Shown piece after piece: positions 53,113-61,109 of a stretch of DNA of 64,000 nucleotides; positions within the stretch are counted from its first letter, which is position 1, and each line of letters begins with the position of its first letter. This stretch comes from JAIPFM01 sp964494325 (lineage in GTDB: Bacteria; Planctomycetota; Phycisphaerae; Sedimentisphaerales; Anaerobacaceae). The stretch is taken from NCBI GenBank assembly GCA_964494325.1, contig CAZBTJ010000005.1, positions 1 to 64,000 of the forward strand, given 5' to 3'. Below the pieces are notes generated by a model. The model was not told the origin of the DNA and ran no database searches. It saw only the letters and a program-made list of their open reading frames with translations. The position numbers and the translations under genes were made by a program.

Positions 53113-55098
53113 TCAGTCTTCAGTCCCAATGACTTCTTCCAATACGCCGCATTTCAGCATCATGTCGCCAAAGTAGGGATTTTTGATGTCATTGACATCC
53201 TGGAGCCAACTGGCGCCCTGGTTGTCAAAGGCCATGGGACAGTGGAACTGGTAGACTGGTTTTTTAATCGGGACGCCAAAGCGTCTTGTCAGGCTGGTCA
53301 GGGTTTGTGACAGTTGATGGAACTGTTCGCGAGCTGTTTTGATGTTCTGTGTCTTGGCGGCCCGGGGCAATGTCGTTTTAAGGGCTTTCCCAGCCTTCAT
53401 CCAGGCCATGCGGTTCTCGTCTGTCACGAGGGTCATGTCCACCAAAGACAGGGCGGCTTGTGCTTTTTGTGCTTCAAGTGTGGCCTGTGCGACATTATCA
53501 TTGGCCAGAGCCGCCTGTATGGCAAAGTAAGGCGTGAAGAGACCGGATAATTGTGTTTTGAACTCGGGGTCAACTGGCTCATGTGACATCAACTGATCAT
53601 GGCCATATTGGGAGACCTCAGGGGACATGGACATCATACTGGGCTTGGCCTGGATCTGGAGACTGCTGTCGATCTTGAAGTTGCCCTTGACGACCACGAG
53701 TTCTCCTTCAGTGAGGCCACTTGTCACGAGGTAGTGGTCACCGGCTCTGGGGCCGAGTACAATCTCGCGTCCTTCAAAGGTGGGCTTGTTTACATCTGGG
53801 ACCTGAACATACACAATCGCACGCGTGCCTGTGATCAATGGGGCAGTGGCCGGAATGACCAGGGGTTTATCCGAGTCGAGGGGTGTGGTGCCTACATAGC
53901 CCAGGGTCTCAGTCTGGACCAGTGGCATCTGGCACAGGTCGCAGCTGTCAGGGCCCTCTTTGACGATTTCCGGGTGCATGGGGCAGATCCATTTGCCTGC
54001 CAGGTCTGTGTCCAGTACGCGCGCATTGGTGGCAATCTGGGCTTGAGCCACGGCCTTGATGAACATGCCTGGTTTGAGTCGGCCGTCTGTGTTTGCAACA
54101 TTCACACGGATCTTGACAGTGCGTGTACGCTGATCCAGGACCGGGTCGATAAAGCTCACTGAGCCAGTAAAGGTTTCACCGGGGAATGAGATGGCGGTAA
54201 ATGTCACATCCTGGCCGTAACGCAGCCACTGCAAATCTGATTCGTACGCATCCAGCTTGACCCAGACCTGCGACAGATCGGCGATTGTGTAGATGCGTGT
54301 TCCTTCCTTGACGTACATACCCTCCATGGCATTTTTGTGGATGACGATACCGCTCGTGGGGGCGTAAATAGTCATGTGCTCGGAGACTTGACCTGTGGTT
54401 TCGATTTGTTGGATCTGTTCCGGCGTCAGTCCCCACAAACGCAGTTTTTCCCGAGACGCCTTGACCGTGGATAACGTCATGTCCTGCATGAGTGACAGGC
54501 TGCTGTTTTCCATGTTCTTGCCGGCCTTCAGGGCCTGGAGCAGGGCTTCTTGTGCACTGATCAATTCTGGACTGTACAGCCAGGCCATGTGATCATTTTT
54601 TCGCACAGGCAAACCCGTGTAATCTACATAGAGCTTGTCCAGTCGTCCAGGTATCCAGGCCGTGATATAAGACAGACGTGTTTCATCGTAGTCTACCTTA
54701 CCCACCATACGAACTTCCGCGCTCACAAATCGTTTTTCCACCGGGACCGTTTCCACGTCCATGAGTTTCGCGGCATTTTCACTGACCCTTAACTGACCTT
54801 CGCCCAGAGGGTCGTCACTGTCATCTGTGGTAAGAGGAATGAGATCCATATTGCAGATTGGGCACAAGCCCGGTTCTTCCATTTGAAACTGAGGGTGCAT
54901 GGAGCAGGTCCACCAGGCTGTGGTCTGCTCTTGCGCAGCTTCTTTGTGACCATGAGGATCTGCGGCATTTTCAGGAACGCGAGCACCGCTGATAAATCCC
55001 CTGACAACGAGGCCAAGGGCAAAGGCCAGGATGAGCCCAATGAGTTTGGGTATGGCTACCCTGAGCCTGATGCCGATCTTATTTGTTTTATTTGACAT
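53113..55098 (-). CDS. cusB: Heavy-metal efflux adaptor (CusB type) with two metal-binding motifs
   Basis: 661 residues. A signal-anchor (LIGLILAFALGLVVRGFI) is followed by a heavy-metal-binding domain, TCSMHPQFQMEEPGLCPICNM by region (about 60-85), then barrel-sandwich, alpha-hairpin and beta-barrel of a membrane-fusion protein. A second copy, CPMHPEIVKEGPDSCDLCQM by region, is inserted near 365-390. The C-terminal DUF3347-like domain ends with FHCPMAFDNQGASW and NPYFGDMMLKCG. The family passes Cu(I)/Ag(I) from the periplasm to the RND pump. Two HMBD copies in one adaptor is notable. Confidence 0.93.
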   Translation of the reverse strand: MSNKTNKIGIRLRVAIPKLIGLILAFALGLVVRGFISGARVPENAADPHGHKEAAQEQTTAWWTCSMHPQFQMEEPGLCPICNMDLIPLTTDDSDDPLGEGQLRVSENAAKLMDVETVPVEKRFVSAEVRMVGKVDYDETRLSYITAWIPGRLDKLYVDYTGLPVRKNDHMAWLYSPELISAQEALLQALKAGKNMENSSLSLMQDMTLSTVKASREKLRLWGLTPEQIQQIETTGQVSEHMTIYAPTSGIVIHKNAMEGMYVKEGTRIYTIADLSQVWVKLDAYESDLQWLRYGQDVTFTAISFPGETFTGSVSFIDPVLDQRTRTVKIRVNVANTDGRLKPGMFIKAVAQAQIATNARVLDTDLAGKWICPMHPEIVKEGPDSCDLCQMPLVQTETLGYVGTTPLDSDKPLVIPATAPLITGTRAIVYVQVPDVNKPTFEGREIVLGPRAGDHYLVTSGLTEGELVVVKGNFKIDSSLQIQAKPSMMSMSPEVSQYGHDQLMSHEPVDPEFKTQLSGLFTPYFAIQAALANDNVAQATLEAQKAQAALSLVDMTLVTDENRMAWMKAGKALKTTLPRAAKTQNIKTAREQFHQLSQTLTSLTRRFGVPIKKPVYQFHCPMAFDNQGASWLQDVNDIKNPYFGDMMLKCGVLEEVIGTED

Positions 55099-55167
55099 GG
55101 TTGTGTTCCAGTTTACAGTATTCAGTATTCAGTTTTTAGTTTTTAGTTCACAGTTGGGGACTGGGGA
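55099..55167. repeat. Word-like intergenic repeat between cusB and cusC
   Basis: Runs of TATTCAG, TTTTTAG and GGGGACT words (for example CAGTATTCAGTATTCAG) fill this 69-bp gap. The style matches the heptamer blocks near 11.7, 13.0 and 14.7 kb, though the words differ. The 69-bp gap between cusA and cusB holds similar but less regular words (GAGTCTCAAG, CAGATTTCAGG). Confidence 0.55.
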
Positions 55168-56499
55168 CTACTCATGATTCTCAGAGCCATTCATCGGGCG
55201 GCCCACAAGCCATTCGACCTTGGCCTGGCTTTGGGCGTAATGGGCCAGGGCCCGTTCCCTGGCCAGAGCAAATTCCAGCAGAACGCGTTGTGTTTCGATC
55301 AAATCCGTAAAATTACCTGACCCTCCACGAAACGCAGATTCTGTGACCTTCAAAGATTCGTTGGCCTTGGGCAGCAGTGTATCGCTATAGAGACTAATTT
55401 TACGCTGTGCATCCTGAAGTTCATAGACGGCCATCTGAAATTGGCCGGACAAGCGGTTCAGTGCGTTTTTCTTTTTTTTTTGTGCCACCAGATGTCGGAG
55501 CTTTGCTTCACGAATGGCGGCCTTATTTTTGCCCCGCCACAGGGGAATGGTCATGGACAATGAGGCGATTACGGGGTCCTTACCGCTGTCCGGTGGTGTG
55601 CCATACACAGCACTGCCTGTGTCTATGGCACTGAGACCCAGGACAAAATCCGGGCGCGTGTTCTTACGGGCCAGACGAATGCTGCGTTCACTTTTTGTTA
55701 CATCAAACCCCATGGCCTTGAGCTCTGGATTGGACTGGGCCAAAGACGTCAAAAGTGTGTCTTCATCCACCACGATGGGGTCAAAGGCCATGGGGCCAGG
55801 CCAGGGTAAAGGTGCTTTGGTGGGTCGATTCAAGGCGGCATTCAACAAAGCGCATAATGGCTTACGAAGATCCTCCAACGTGCGTAGGCGATCATCCAGT
55901 TTGCCCCATTCCACCTGGGCGCGAATCATAGCGGGGTGACTTCCGGCCGATGCCTGATAGCGGCTGAGCGCCACAGACTCAAGATGTTTGACAAGATTGA
56001 CATTCTCCCTGGTGATCTCAATGGCCCTGGCCAGATAGGCATATTCGTAATAGGCATTCTTCACCTCGTAAAATAGTCTTTGCCTGGCCGCTTCATATCG
56101 CTGTTGTGCAGCCAATGCAGCCTGGCCAGCCACGTCGCCAGCCAAATCCAGCTTCCCGACCCAGGGGAAGGCTTGTTTCAGAGTAAAGCTCTGCTTCTGA
56201 GGTCCAACACGCGTCTCAATCTCTTCAATGAAATACTTATATTCAAACTTCGGATCCGGCAGGGCCCTGGCTTGAGGTATCCGTTGCAGAGAGGCTTTCC
56301 ATTGGTTAAACGCCGCCTCCAACCCAGGATTGTGCAGGGCTGCGTACGCCAGATAATCCTGTAGGGTGGCGTTGTCGTCCAGTGTGACTTGAGTGGCCTT
56401 TGGCTGTGAAATGGTGGCAGTCACAGAGGCACTGAATCCCAGGCTGGACACAACCACCACGGCAAAAATGACAAATCTAAACTGCGTATTGAGTTCCAT
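55168..56499 (-). CDS. cusC: Outer-membrane efflux protein (TolC/CusC family)
   Basis: 443 residues from the ATG at 56499, which has GGAG six bases upstream; an in-frame ATG at 56511 is an alternative. A signal peptide (FVIFAVVVVSSLGFSASVTA) precedes two outer-membrane efflux repeats, with NPGLEAAFNQWKAS near 60 and the later QSNPELKAMGFDV near 270. There is no lipobox, unlike E. coli CusC. It forms the exit duct of the tripartite metal pump. It is the first gene of the cusCBA run. Confidence 0.9.
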   Translation of the reverse strand: MELNTQFRFVIFAVVVVSSLGFSASVTATISQPKATQVTLDDNATLQDYLAYAALHNPGLEAAFNQWKASLQRIPQARALPDPKFEYKYFIEEIETRVGPQKQSFTLKQAFPWVGKLDLAGDVAGQAALAAQQRYEAARQRLFYEVKNAYYEYAYLARAIEITRENVNLVKHLESVALSRYQASAGSHPAMIRAQVEWGKLDDRLRTLEDLRKPLCALLNAALNRPTKAPLPWPGPMAFDPIVVDEDTLLTSLAQSNPELKAMGFDVTKSERSIRLARKNTRPDFVLGLSAIDTGSAVYGTPPDSGKDPVIASLSMTIPLWRGKNKAAIREAKLRHLVAQKKKKNALNRLSGQFQMAVYELQDAQRKISLYSDTLLPKANESLKVTESAFRGGSGNFTDLIETQRVLLEFALARERALAHYAQSQAKVEWLVGRPMNGSENHE

Positions 56500-56766
56500 A
56501 ACTGTCTCCATGTTCAGAACCCTGTTTCTCTTAACGGTTCAATCCTTTGCAAACGTCTGAAAACCACCTACCCCCATTAATCTTCAGTAATCATGGTATT
56601 TGACTCAGGATTGTCAATGATGCATCAAAAAACCGTATCTTTAATGAAGTTTAGTCAACTCTCTATAGAACGGGCGGGGAGGCGGCAGGGTTCACCAAAA
56701 AGGGCAAAAAATGAATTAAATCCATGAAGAACTGGAGATTGTGCGTGTTTGGAGATTGCGACTTAC
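56500..56766. other. Region upstream of cusCBA
   Basis: No gene is seen in these 267 bp between two minus-strand genes. A TTGACA on the minus strand at 56612-56617, with a weak ATGATT 17 bases on, is a candidate cus promoter. No CopR/CusR-type direct repeat or MerR-type long-spacer dyad is obvious. Confidence 0.3.
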
Positions 56767-57795
56767 TTATTGCTTGTTGGCGATCAGGGCCTTGGTGGAC
56801 AGCAGACCACAGGCGGCATAGATGTCTTGACCACGCGAGCTGCGAATGGTGGTGGTGATCCCTTTTTTGTTGAGTTCATCCTTGAACCAGGCCAGGGTCT
56901 TTTCGTCTGTGCCTTCCAGAGGACTGCCTGGGATTTTATGAAAACGAATAAGATTGATGCGACATCGAATCCCTGCGAGCAGACGTGCCAGTTGCTTGAC
57001 GTGTCGTGCCGTATCATTGAGGCCATGAAAGACAATATACTCAAAGGAGACACGACGCTGGCCACCGAAATCCCATTGTTTGATTTCCTCAATCACTTCG
57101 TCCAGGGGATAAGCGATCTGCACAGGCATGAGCTGCTGGCGTTCTTCGTGGAAGGGCGTGTGCACGCTGATCGCCAGATGGGCCTCACTCTCCTGCAGAA
57201 AACGAATGAGCCCAGGCGTGATCCCCACACTTGACACGGTAATACGGCGGGGACTCATCGCAAAGCCCCAGTCAGACGTGAAGATCTCAATGCTCTTGAG
57301 CACCTCGTCGAGATTGTCAAAGGGTTCGCCCATGCCCATGTAAACGAGGTTGGTCACCTGGCGTTGCTCCGCGATGCTCCGCACCTGGTTCACAATCTCG
57401 CCGGCACTCAGCTGGCCTTGAAATCCCTGCTTGCCGGTCATGCAAAACAGACAGCCCATTTTGCAGCCGATCTGGGAAGACACGCACACGGTCACCCGGT
57501 CTTCGCTGGGAATCATGGCGGTTTCGATAAACTTGTTCGCCTCCGTGGGGAAGAGATATTTTTTTGTGCCGTCCTGACTGGTTTGCACCTGGGTTGGCGC
57601 ATGCAGGCCAATGGTATAAAGATCTTCAAGCAGGGCCCTTGCTTTTTTTGAGAGGTTGGTCATCTCTCCAAAGCTGAAAACATTCTTCTGGTAAAGCCAT
57701 TCTGCCAGTTGCTGCCCTGTAAACTTCGGCAAGCCAAGTTCTAGGGCAATTTCTGTCAGTTCTTTCAGGGTCTTTCCAAATAGAGTCGGTTTCAT
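56767..57795 (-). CDS. rlmN: 23S rRNA (adenine-2503-C2)-methyltransferase
   Basis: 342 residues from the ATG at 57795; a TTG at 57831 extends the frame. The radical-SAM cluster CKMGCLFC lies near residue 105, the SAM-binding GMGEPFDN follows, and the resolving Cys near the C-terminus (ARQVxAACG-type) reads GQDIYAACG, with the mechanistic Cys about 3 residues before the end of that element. RlmN methylates A2503 of 23S rRNA and A37 of some tRNAs. It is a housekeeping gene unrelated to its neighbours and appears monocistronic. Confidence 0.95.
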   Translation of the reverse strand: MKPTLFGKTLKELTEIALELGLPKFTGQQLAEWLYQKNVFSFGEMTNLSKKARALLEDLYTIGLHAPTQVQTSQDGTKKYLFPTEANKFIETAMIPSEDRVTVCVSSQIGCKMGCLFCMTGKQGFQGQLSAGEIVNQVRSIAEQRQVTNLVYMGMGEPFDNLDEVLKSIEIFTSDWGFAMSPRRITVSSVGITPGLIRFLQESEAHLAISVHTPFHEERQQLMPVQIAYPLDEVIEEIKQWDFGGQRRVSFEYIVFHGLNDTARHVKQLARLLAGIRCRINLIRFHKIPGSPLEGTDEKTLAWFKDELNKKGITTTIRSSRGQDIYAACGLLSTKALIANKQ

Positions 57796-57833
57796 GTGGG
57801 GTATCTTGAACCAGGGTGGCGTTTTGGGCAAGT

Positions 57834-58236
57834 CTAAAAATAGATTTCAGTGAGGATATTGCCAAAGGGGACGCCCTTGGCAATCAGAAGATCTCGGATT
57901 TCAACGCACATGGTGGCCTGGCCACAGATATAGACCTTGCCTGTCAGAGGCACGTGAGGCTGTTCGAAGAACTGGTTTATACGCCCATACGTGATGCCTT
58001 CAGGCCTTTGGCCCGAGCAAAACCGGTGATAGCGTGCACCCAATTCTGTTTTCCACTCGGTGTCAAAATAAAACTGATTGGCATGGCGCACCCCATGCAC
58101 CAGGGTCTTGTTAATTTGAAAATCCCATGGGAAATACGAAGTATGAGAAGGGCAAGAATAACTCCCGTCTGTCTGTCGTGTTCACTTGAGATCGCGGTGT
58201 TGTATCCAGGGGAAAAACAAGTTGGATTTCTGGCAT
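57834..58236 (-). pseudogene. Broken ferredoxin-NADP reductase-like gene
   Basis: The last 88 codons encode an FNR-type C-terminus: HGVRHANQFYFDTEW, GRINQFFEQP and GKVYICGQATMCVEIRDLL, ending ILTEIYF, the NAD(P)H-binding half of plant-type reductases. Upstream, the frame that continues ...INKTLVHGVR shows no start, and a different frame holds TGVILALLILRI, resembling the TGTGLAPFLSMLR element, which suggests a frameshift. The FAD-binding N-terminal half is absent. So this is a truncated and probably frameshifted remnant. An ATG at 57-58 kb position 58236 opens yet another frame. Confidence 0.6.
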
Positions 58237-58404
58237 AAAAATTAGTTTCTTCGCTGGAGAATACATTATCAGTCGTTTATATTTAAGGTTTTGGGTTAAG
58301 AGAAGTTTTTCGTAGCTGAATGTGGGGAGGGCAGGTTTTTCCCGATGTGTTTGAGAGAGTCTGGTACAAGGTGGTCGGTATTTTGGTTTTTTTTAAAGCC
58401 CATG

Positions 58405-58428
58405 AGCTATAATCTCGATAGCTTTTTT
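58405..58428 (+). promoter_or_regulatory. Hairpin with T-run, overlapping a TATAAT, before the PqqD-like operon
   Basis: AGCTAT and ATAGCT flank a seven-base loop, followed by TTTTTT, which has the form of a terminator or attenuator. No forward gene lies upstream for 9 kb. A TATAAT (58408-58413) sits inside the same segment and could instead be the -10 element, with only a weak TTGGTT at -35. The two readings cannot both hold for one transcript. Confidence 0.4.
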
Positions 58429-58461
58429 ATACAAATAAACGATGATTAAGGAGATATGTTC

Positions 58462-58707
58462 ATGGGACACCTGCAGCAGCTGGCCCTTAGCGATGATGGC
58501 TTTGTTTTTGATCCCACCAGCGGACAGAGTTTTACGGTGAGTGATACTGGGCTTTTAATTCTCAAGGAACTAAAGCAGGGCAGAACCACCGACCAGATTG
58601 CTCAATCGCTGGTTGAGCTCTATGAGGTAGACCCTGATGAGGCTCGCCAGGACACCCTGGATTTTGTTATGCACTTAAAAAGCCACCGACTTATGAAGGA
58701 AGCCTAG
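58462..58707 (+). CDS. PqqD-like small protein
   Basis: 81 residues from the ATG at 58462, which is eight bases after AAGGAG; the ATG at 58456 is too close to that site. The region GFVFDPTSGQSFTVSDTGLLIL then LKQGRTTDQIAQSLVELYEV then a DTLDFVMHLKSHRL helix matches the PqqD fold, which binds precursor peptides and presents them to modifying enzymes. No radical-SAM enzyme or precursor peptide is evident nearby, and the next gene is an ATP-grasp ligase instead. It heads the unusual operon and may present a substrate to it. That role is inference. Confidence 0.8.
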   Translation: MGHLQQLALSDDGFVFDPTSGQSFTVSDTGLLILKELKQGRTTDQIAQSLVELYEVDPDEARQDTLDFVMHLKSHRLMKEA

Positions 58708-58716
58708 GTTCTCACT

Positions 58717-59754
58717 ATGACGGAATTGACGATTGGTATTTCAGGCATCAATGCCATTGATAACCCTGGTCCCGGCGTGGGTATTGCTCGTAGCCTCAAG
58801 GAAGATCCGGATTTGTCAGTTAAAACGATCGGGTTTTCTTATGATGCACTGGAACCGGGCATGTACATGGATTGGCTGATTGATAGGGCCTTTATCTTGC
58901 CCTATCCATCGGGTGAGTCGGAAGGGTATTTAGAGAGGCTCCATCAGATTCAAACAAGCTGCGGTCTGGATATGGTGATCCCTAACCTTGATGTGGAATT
59001 ACCCCTATACATCAAATATCAGGATACCTTGGCTCAGCAAGGGATCAAAACCTTTCTGCCAAGCCTGGAGCAATTTCGCTTGCGTGGCAAGGATCGGCTG
59101 GATGCTATGGCAGATTTAATGGGTATTGGCTGTCCCCAAACTGAGATCGTGGGTTCCTCTGAGGAACTCACCCGAGCCGTAGACAAGATTGGTTTGCCAG
59201 TGATGATCAAGGGGCTCTACTATAAGGCCAACCGAGCTTACACGATGCAGGAGGCCCATGCCAACTACACGGAAATTGTGTCTGAATGGGGGTATCCGGT
59301 GATTGTTCAGCAGGTTGTCACAGGTGAAGAAATGAATGTCGTCGGCGTGGGCGATGGGCAGGGGCACAGCTTGGGTCTTGTTGGTATCAAGAAGCTATCC
59401 GTCACTGCCCTGGGCAAGATCTGGAATGGTGTGACTGTCAAACATTCGGGTATGCTCAACGCGGCACGCAAGTTTGTGGAACAGACCGAATGGCGAGGTG
59501 GGTATGAATTGGAATGTCTGGTAGATGGTGACGAAATTATTTTGATCGAGATCAATCCCCGACTGCCAGCCTGGTCCTATTTTGCCACAGGTGTCGGGGT
59601 CAATCTGCCGGGCCAGTTGGTGCGAAAGGCGTTTGATTTGCCAGTGACCGCGTCTTTGGACTATGAGGCAGGCAAGATGTTTATTCGTTATACGTATGAA
59701 TTAGTCACGGACATGGCCCGTTTCCAAAACATCAGCATGCGGGGAGAAATATAA
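58717..59754 (+). CDS. ATP-grasp ligase of unknown specificity
   Basis: 345 residues. The N-terminal pre-ATP-grasp domain starts IGISGINAIDNPGPGVGIAR, the ATP-binding Lys lies in LPVMIKGLYYKANRAY, and metal-binding residues are in ELECLVDGDEIILIEINPRLPAW. The closest layout is the CarB-like ATP-grasp branch that makes amide or peptide bonds by acyl phosphates. It starts 9 bp after the PqqD-like gene. It probably joins an amino acid or similar carboxylate to an amine; substrates are unknown. Confidence 0.85.
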   Translation: MTELTIGISGINAIDNPGPGVGIARSLKEDPDLSVKTIGFSYDALEPGMYMDWLIDRAFILPYPSGESEGYLERLHQIQTSCGLDMVIPNLDVELPLYIKYQDTLAQQGIKTFLPSLEQFRLRGKDRLDAMADLMGIGCPQTEIVGSSEELTRAVDKIGLPVMIKGLYYKANRAYTMQEAHANYTEIVSEWGYPVIVQQVVTGEEMNVVGVGDGQGHSLGLVGIKKLSVTALGKIWNGVTVKHSGMLNAARKFVEQTEWRGGYELECLVDGDEIILIEINPRLPAWSYFATGVGVNLPGQLVRKAFDLPVTASLDYEAGKMFIRYTYELVTDMARFQNISMRGEI

Positions 59755-59756
59755 AC

Positions 59757-61109
59757 ATGAAGAAACTCTATGAAAAGCCAGTGATCGTAAAACTACAGAC
59801 CGGATTGATGAATAAGTTTGGCGTCAGTCCCATCTATACACGTCGCGTTCGAACCGAGATTGATGGTGTGTCCGTGAATGAGCTGGTGGACCATTATGGT
59901 TCACCGCTATTTGTCTTTTCGGAACGTCGTTTGCGTGAACGGTATCAGACTCTGTATCAGGCTTTTGCCACACGTTACCCCCATGTGACCTTTGGCTGGT
60001 CCTACAAGACCAATTACCTTCAGGCTATTTGTGCCATACTGCATCAAGAAGGGGCCATGGCCGAGGTCGTTTCTGAATTTGAATATGATAAGGCCCGTAA
60101 GTTGGGTGTTTCGGGAGAGAATATTATCTTCAACGGCCCCTACAAGCCAGTGGCTGCTCTGAAAAAAGCGGCTGTTGACGGGGCTAAAATACATATTGAT
60201 CATGCCGATGAAATCCAGGATTTGGAACAGGTTGCTTCATCCCTGGGACGTTCCATCCGCGTTGGCATGCGTCTGAACATGGACACCGGGATTCATCCTC
60301 AATGGTCACGCTTTGGTTTTAATCTGGACTCCGGAGAGGCACTGGATATTGTCAAGCGTCTGGCCCATAGTGGCAAACTTGTACTGAACGGTTTGCATTG
60401 TCATATTGGCACCTTTATCATGGAGCCATCAGCCTATGCCAAGCAGGTGGAGAAAATGGTGACCTTTGCTTACCAATTGGAAGACCTATTTGGCTTCAAG
60501 ATCGAATATTTGGATCTGGGAGGTGGCCTGCCCTCACGCAGTAAGTTGAAAGGAGCTTATCTGCCCCCGGATGTCGGTATTCCGCCTATGGAGGAATATG
60601 CCGAGGCCATAACCAATGCTCTGTATCGACATCTGCGTCCTGGTGATCAACCGCAACTTATTTTGGAAAACGGTCGGGCTCTGGTGGACGATAGTGGTAC
60701 CCTGATCACCTCGGTGATCGCACGCAAACGCCTGCCAGACGGACGGCGGGCTTATGTTGTGGATGCAGGCGTCAACAATTTGTTTACCTCGTTCTGGTAT
60801 CATTTTAACCTGGAAGTCGATCGTGAAGCCCACGGCATGAATGAACCCTCGGTTGTCTATGGACCGCTGTGCATGAATATTGATGTTCTGGATGAAGGTA
60901 CACTTTTGCCTCGACTTGAACGGGGCACCCGTCTCATGGTGTCACCCGTAGGGGCCTATAATGTGACGCAGTGGATGCAGTTCATTCACTACCGTCCCAA
61001 TGTGGTGCTGATTGGTAGTGAGGGACAAGTGGATTGTATTCGGGAGGCCGAGGATCTTAGCGATATCGAACGGCGTGAACGTTTGCCGGAGCGACTTTTG
61101 ATACCATGA
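59757..61109 (+). CDS. PLP-dependent fold-type III decarboxylase (DapDC/ODC-like)
   Basis: 450 residues. The PLP Lys is in FGWSYKTNYLQAI near residue 85, the phosphate-binding region includes NGLHCHIGTFI and YLDLGGGLPS, and the C-terminal barrel carries LENGRALVDDSG and the active-site Cys in YGPLCMNIDVLDE. Family members decarboxylate diaminopimelate, ornithine, arginine or related amino acids. A roughly 45-residue N-terminal extension (with KLQTGLMNKFG) precedes the usual start. The gene is 2 bp after the ATP-grasp gene, so the product may be an amine fed to the ligase or a decarboxylated conjugate. It is unlikely to be housekeeping lysA given this setting. Confidence 0.85.
   Translation: MKKLYEKPVIVKLQTGLMNKFGVSPIYTRRVRTEIDGVSVNELVDHYGSPLFVFSERRLRERYQTLYQAFATRYPHVTFGWSYKTNYLQAICAILHQEGAMAEVVSEFEYDKARKLGVSGENIIFNGPYKPVAALKKAAVDGAKIHIDHADEIQDLEQVASSLGRSIRVGMRLNMDTGIHPQWSRFGFNLDSGEALDIVKRLAHSGKLVLNGLHCHIGTFIMEPSAYAKQVEKMVTFAYQLEDLFGFKIEYLDLGGGLPSRSKLKGAYLPPDVGIPPMEEYAEAITNALYRHLRPGDQPQLILENGRALVDDSGTLITSVIARKRLPDGRRAYVVDAGVNNLFTSFWYHFNLEVDREAHGMNEPSVVYGPLCMNIDVLDEGTLLPRLERGTRLMVSPVGAYNVTQWMQFIHYRPNVVLIGSEGQVDCIREAEDLSDIERRERLPERLLIP

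Noticed and set aside
59757..61109. Housekeeping lysA (diaminopimelate decarboxylase)
   Set aside because: The family motifs fit, but the N-terminal extension and tight linkage to an ATP-grasp and transporter gene make a specialised decarboxylase more likely; not excluded.
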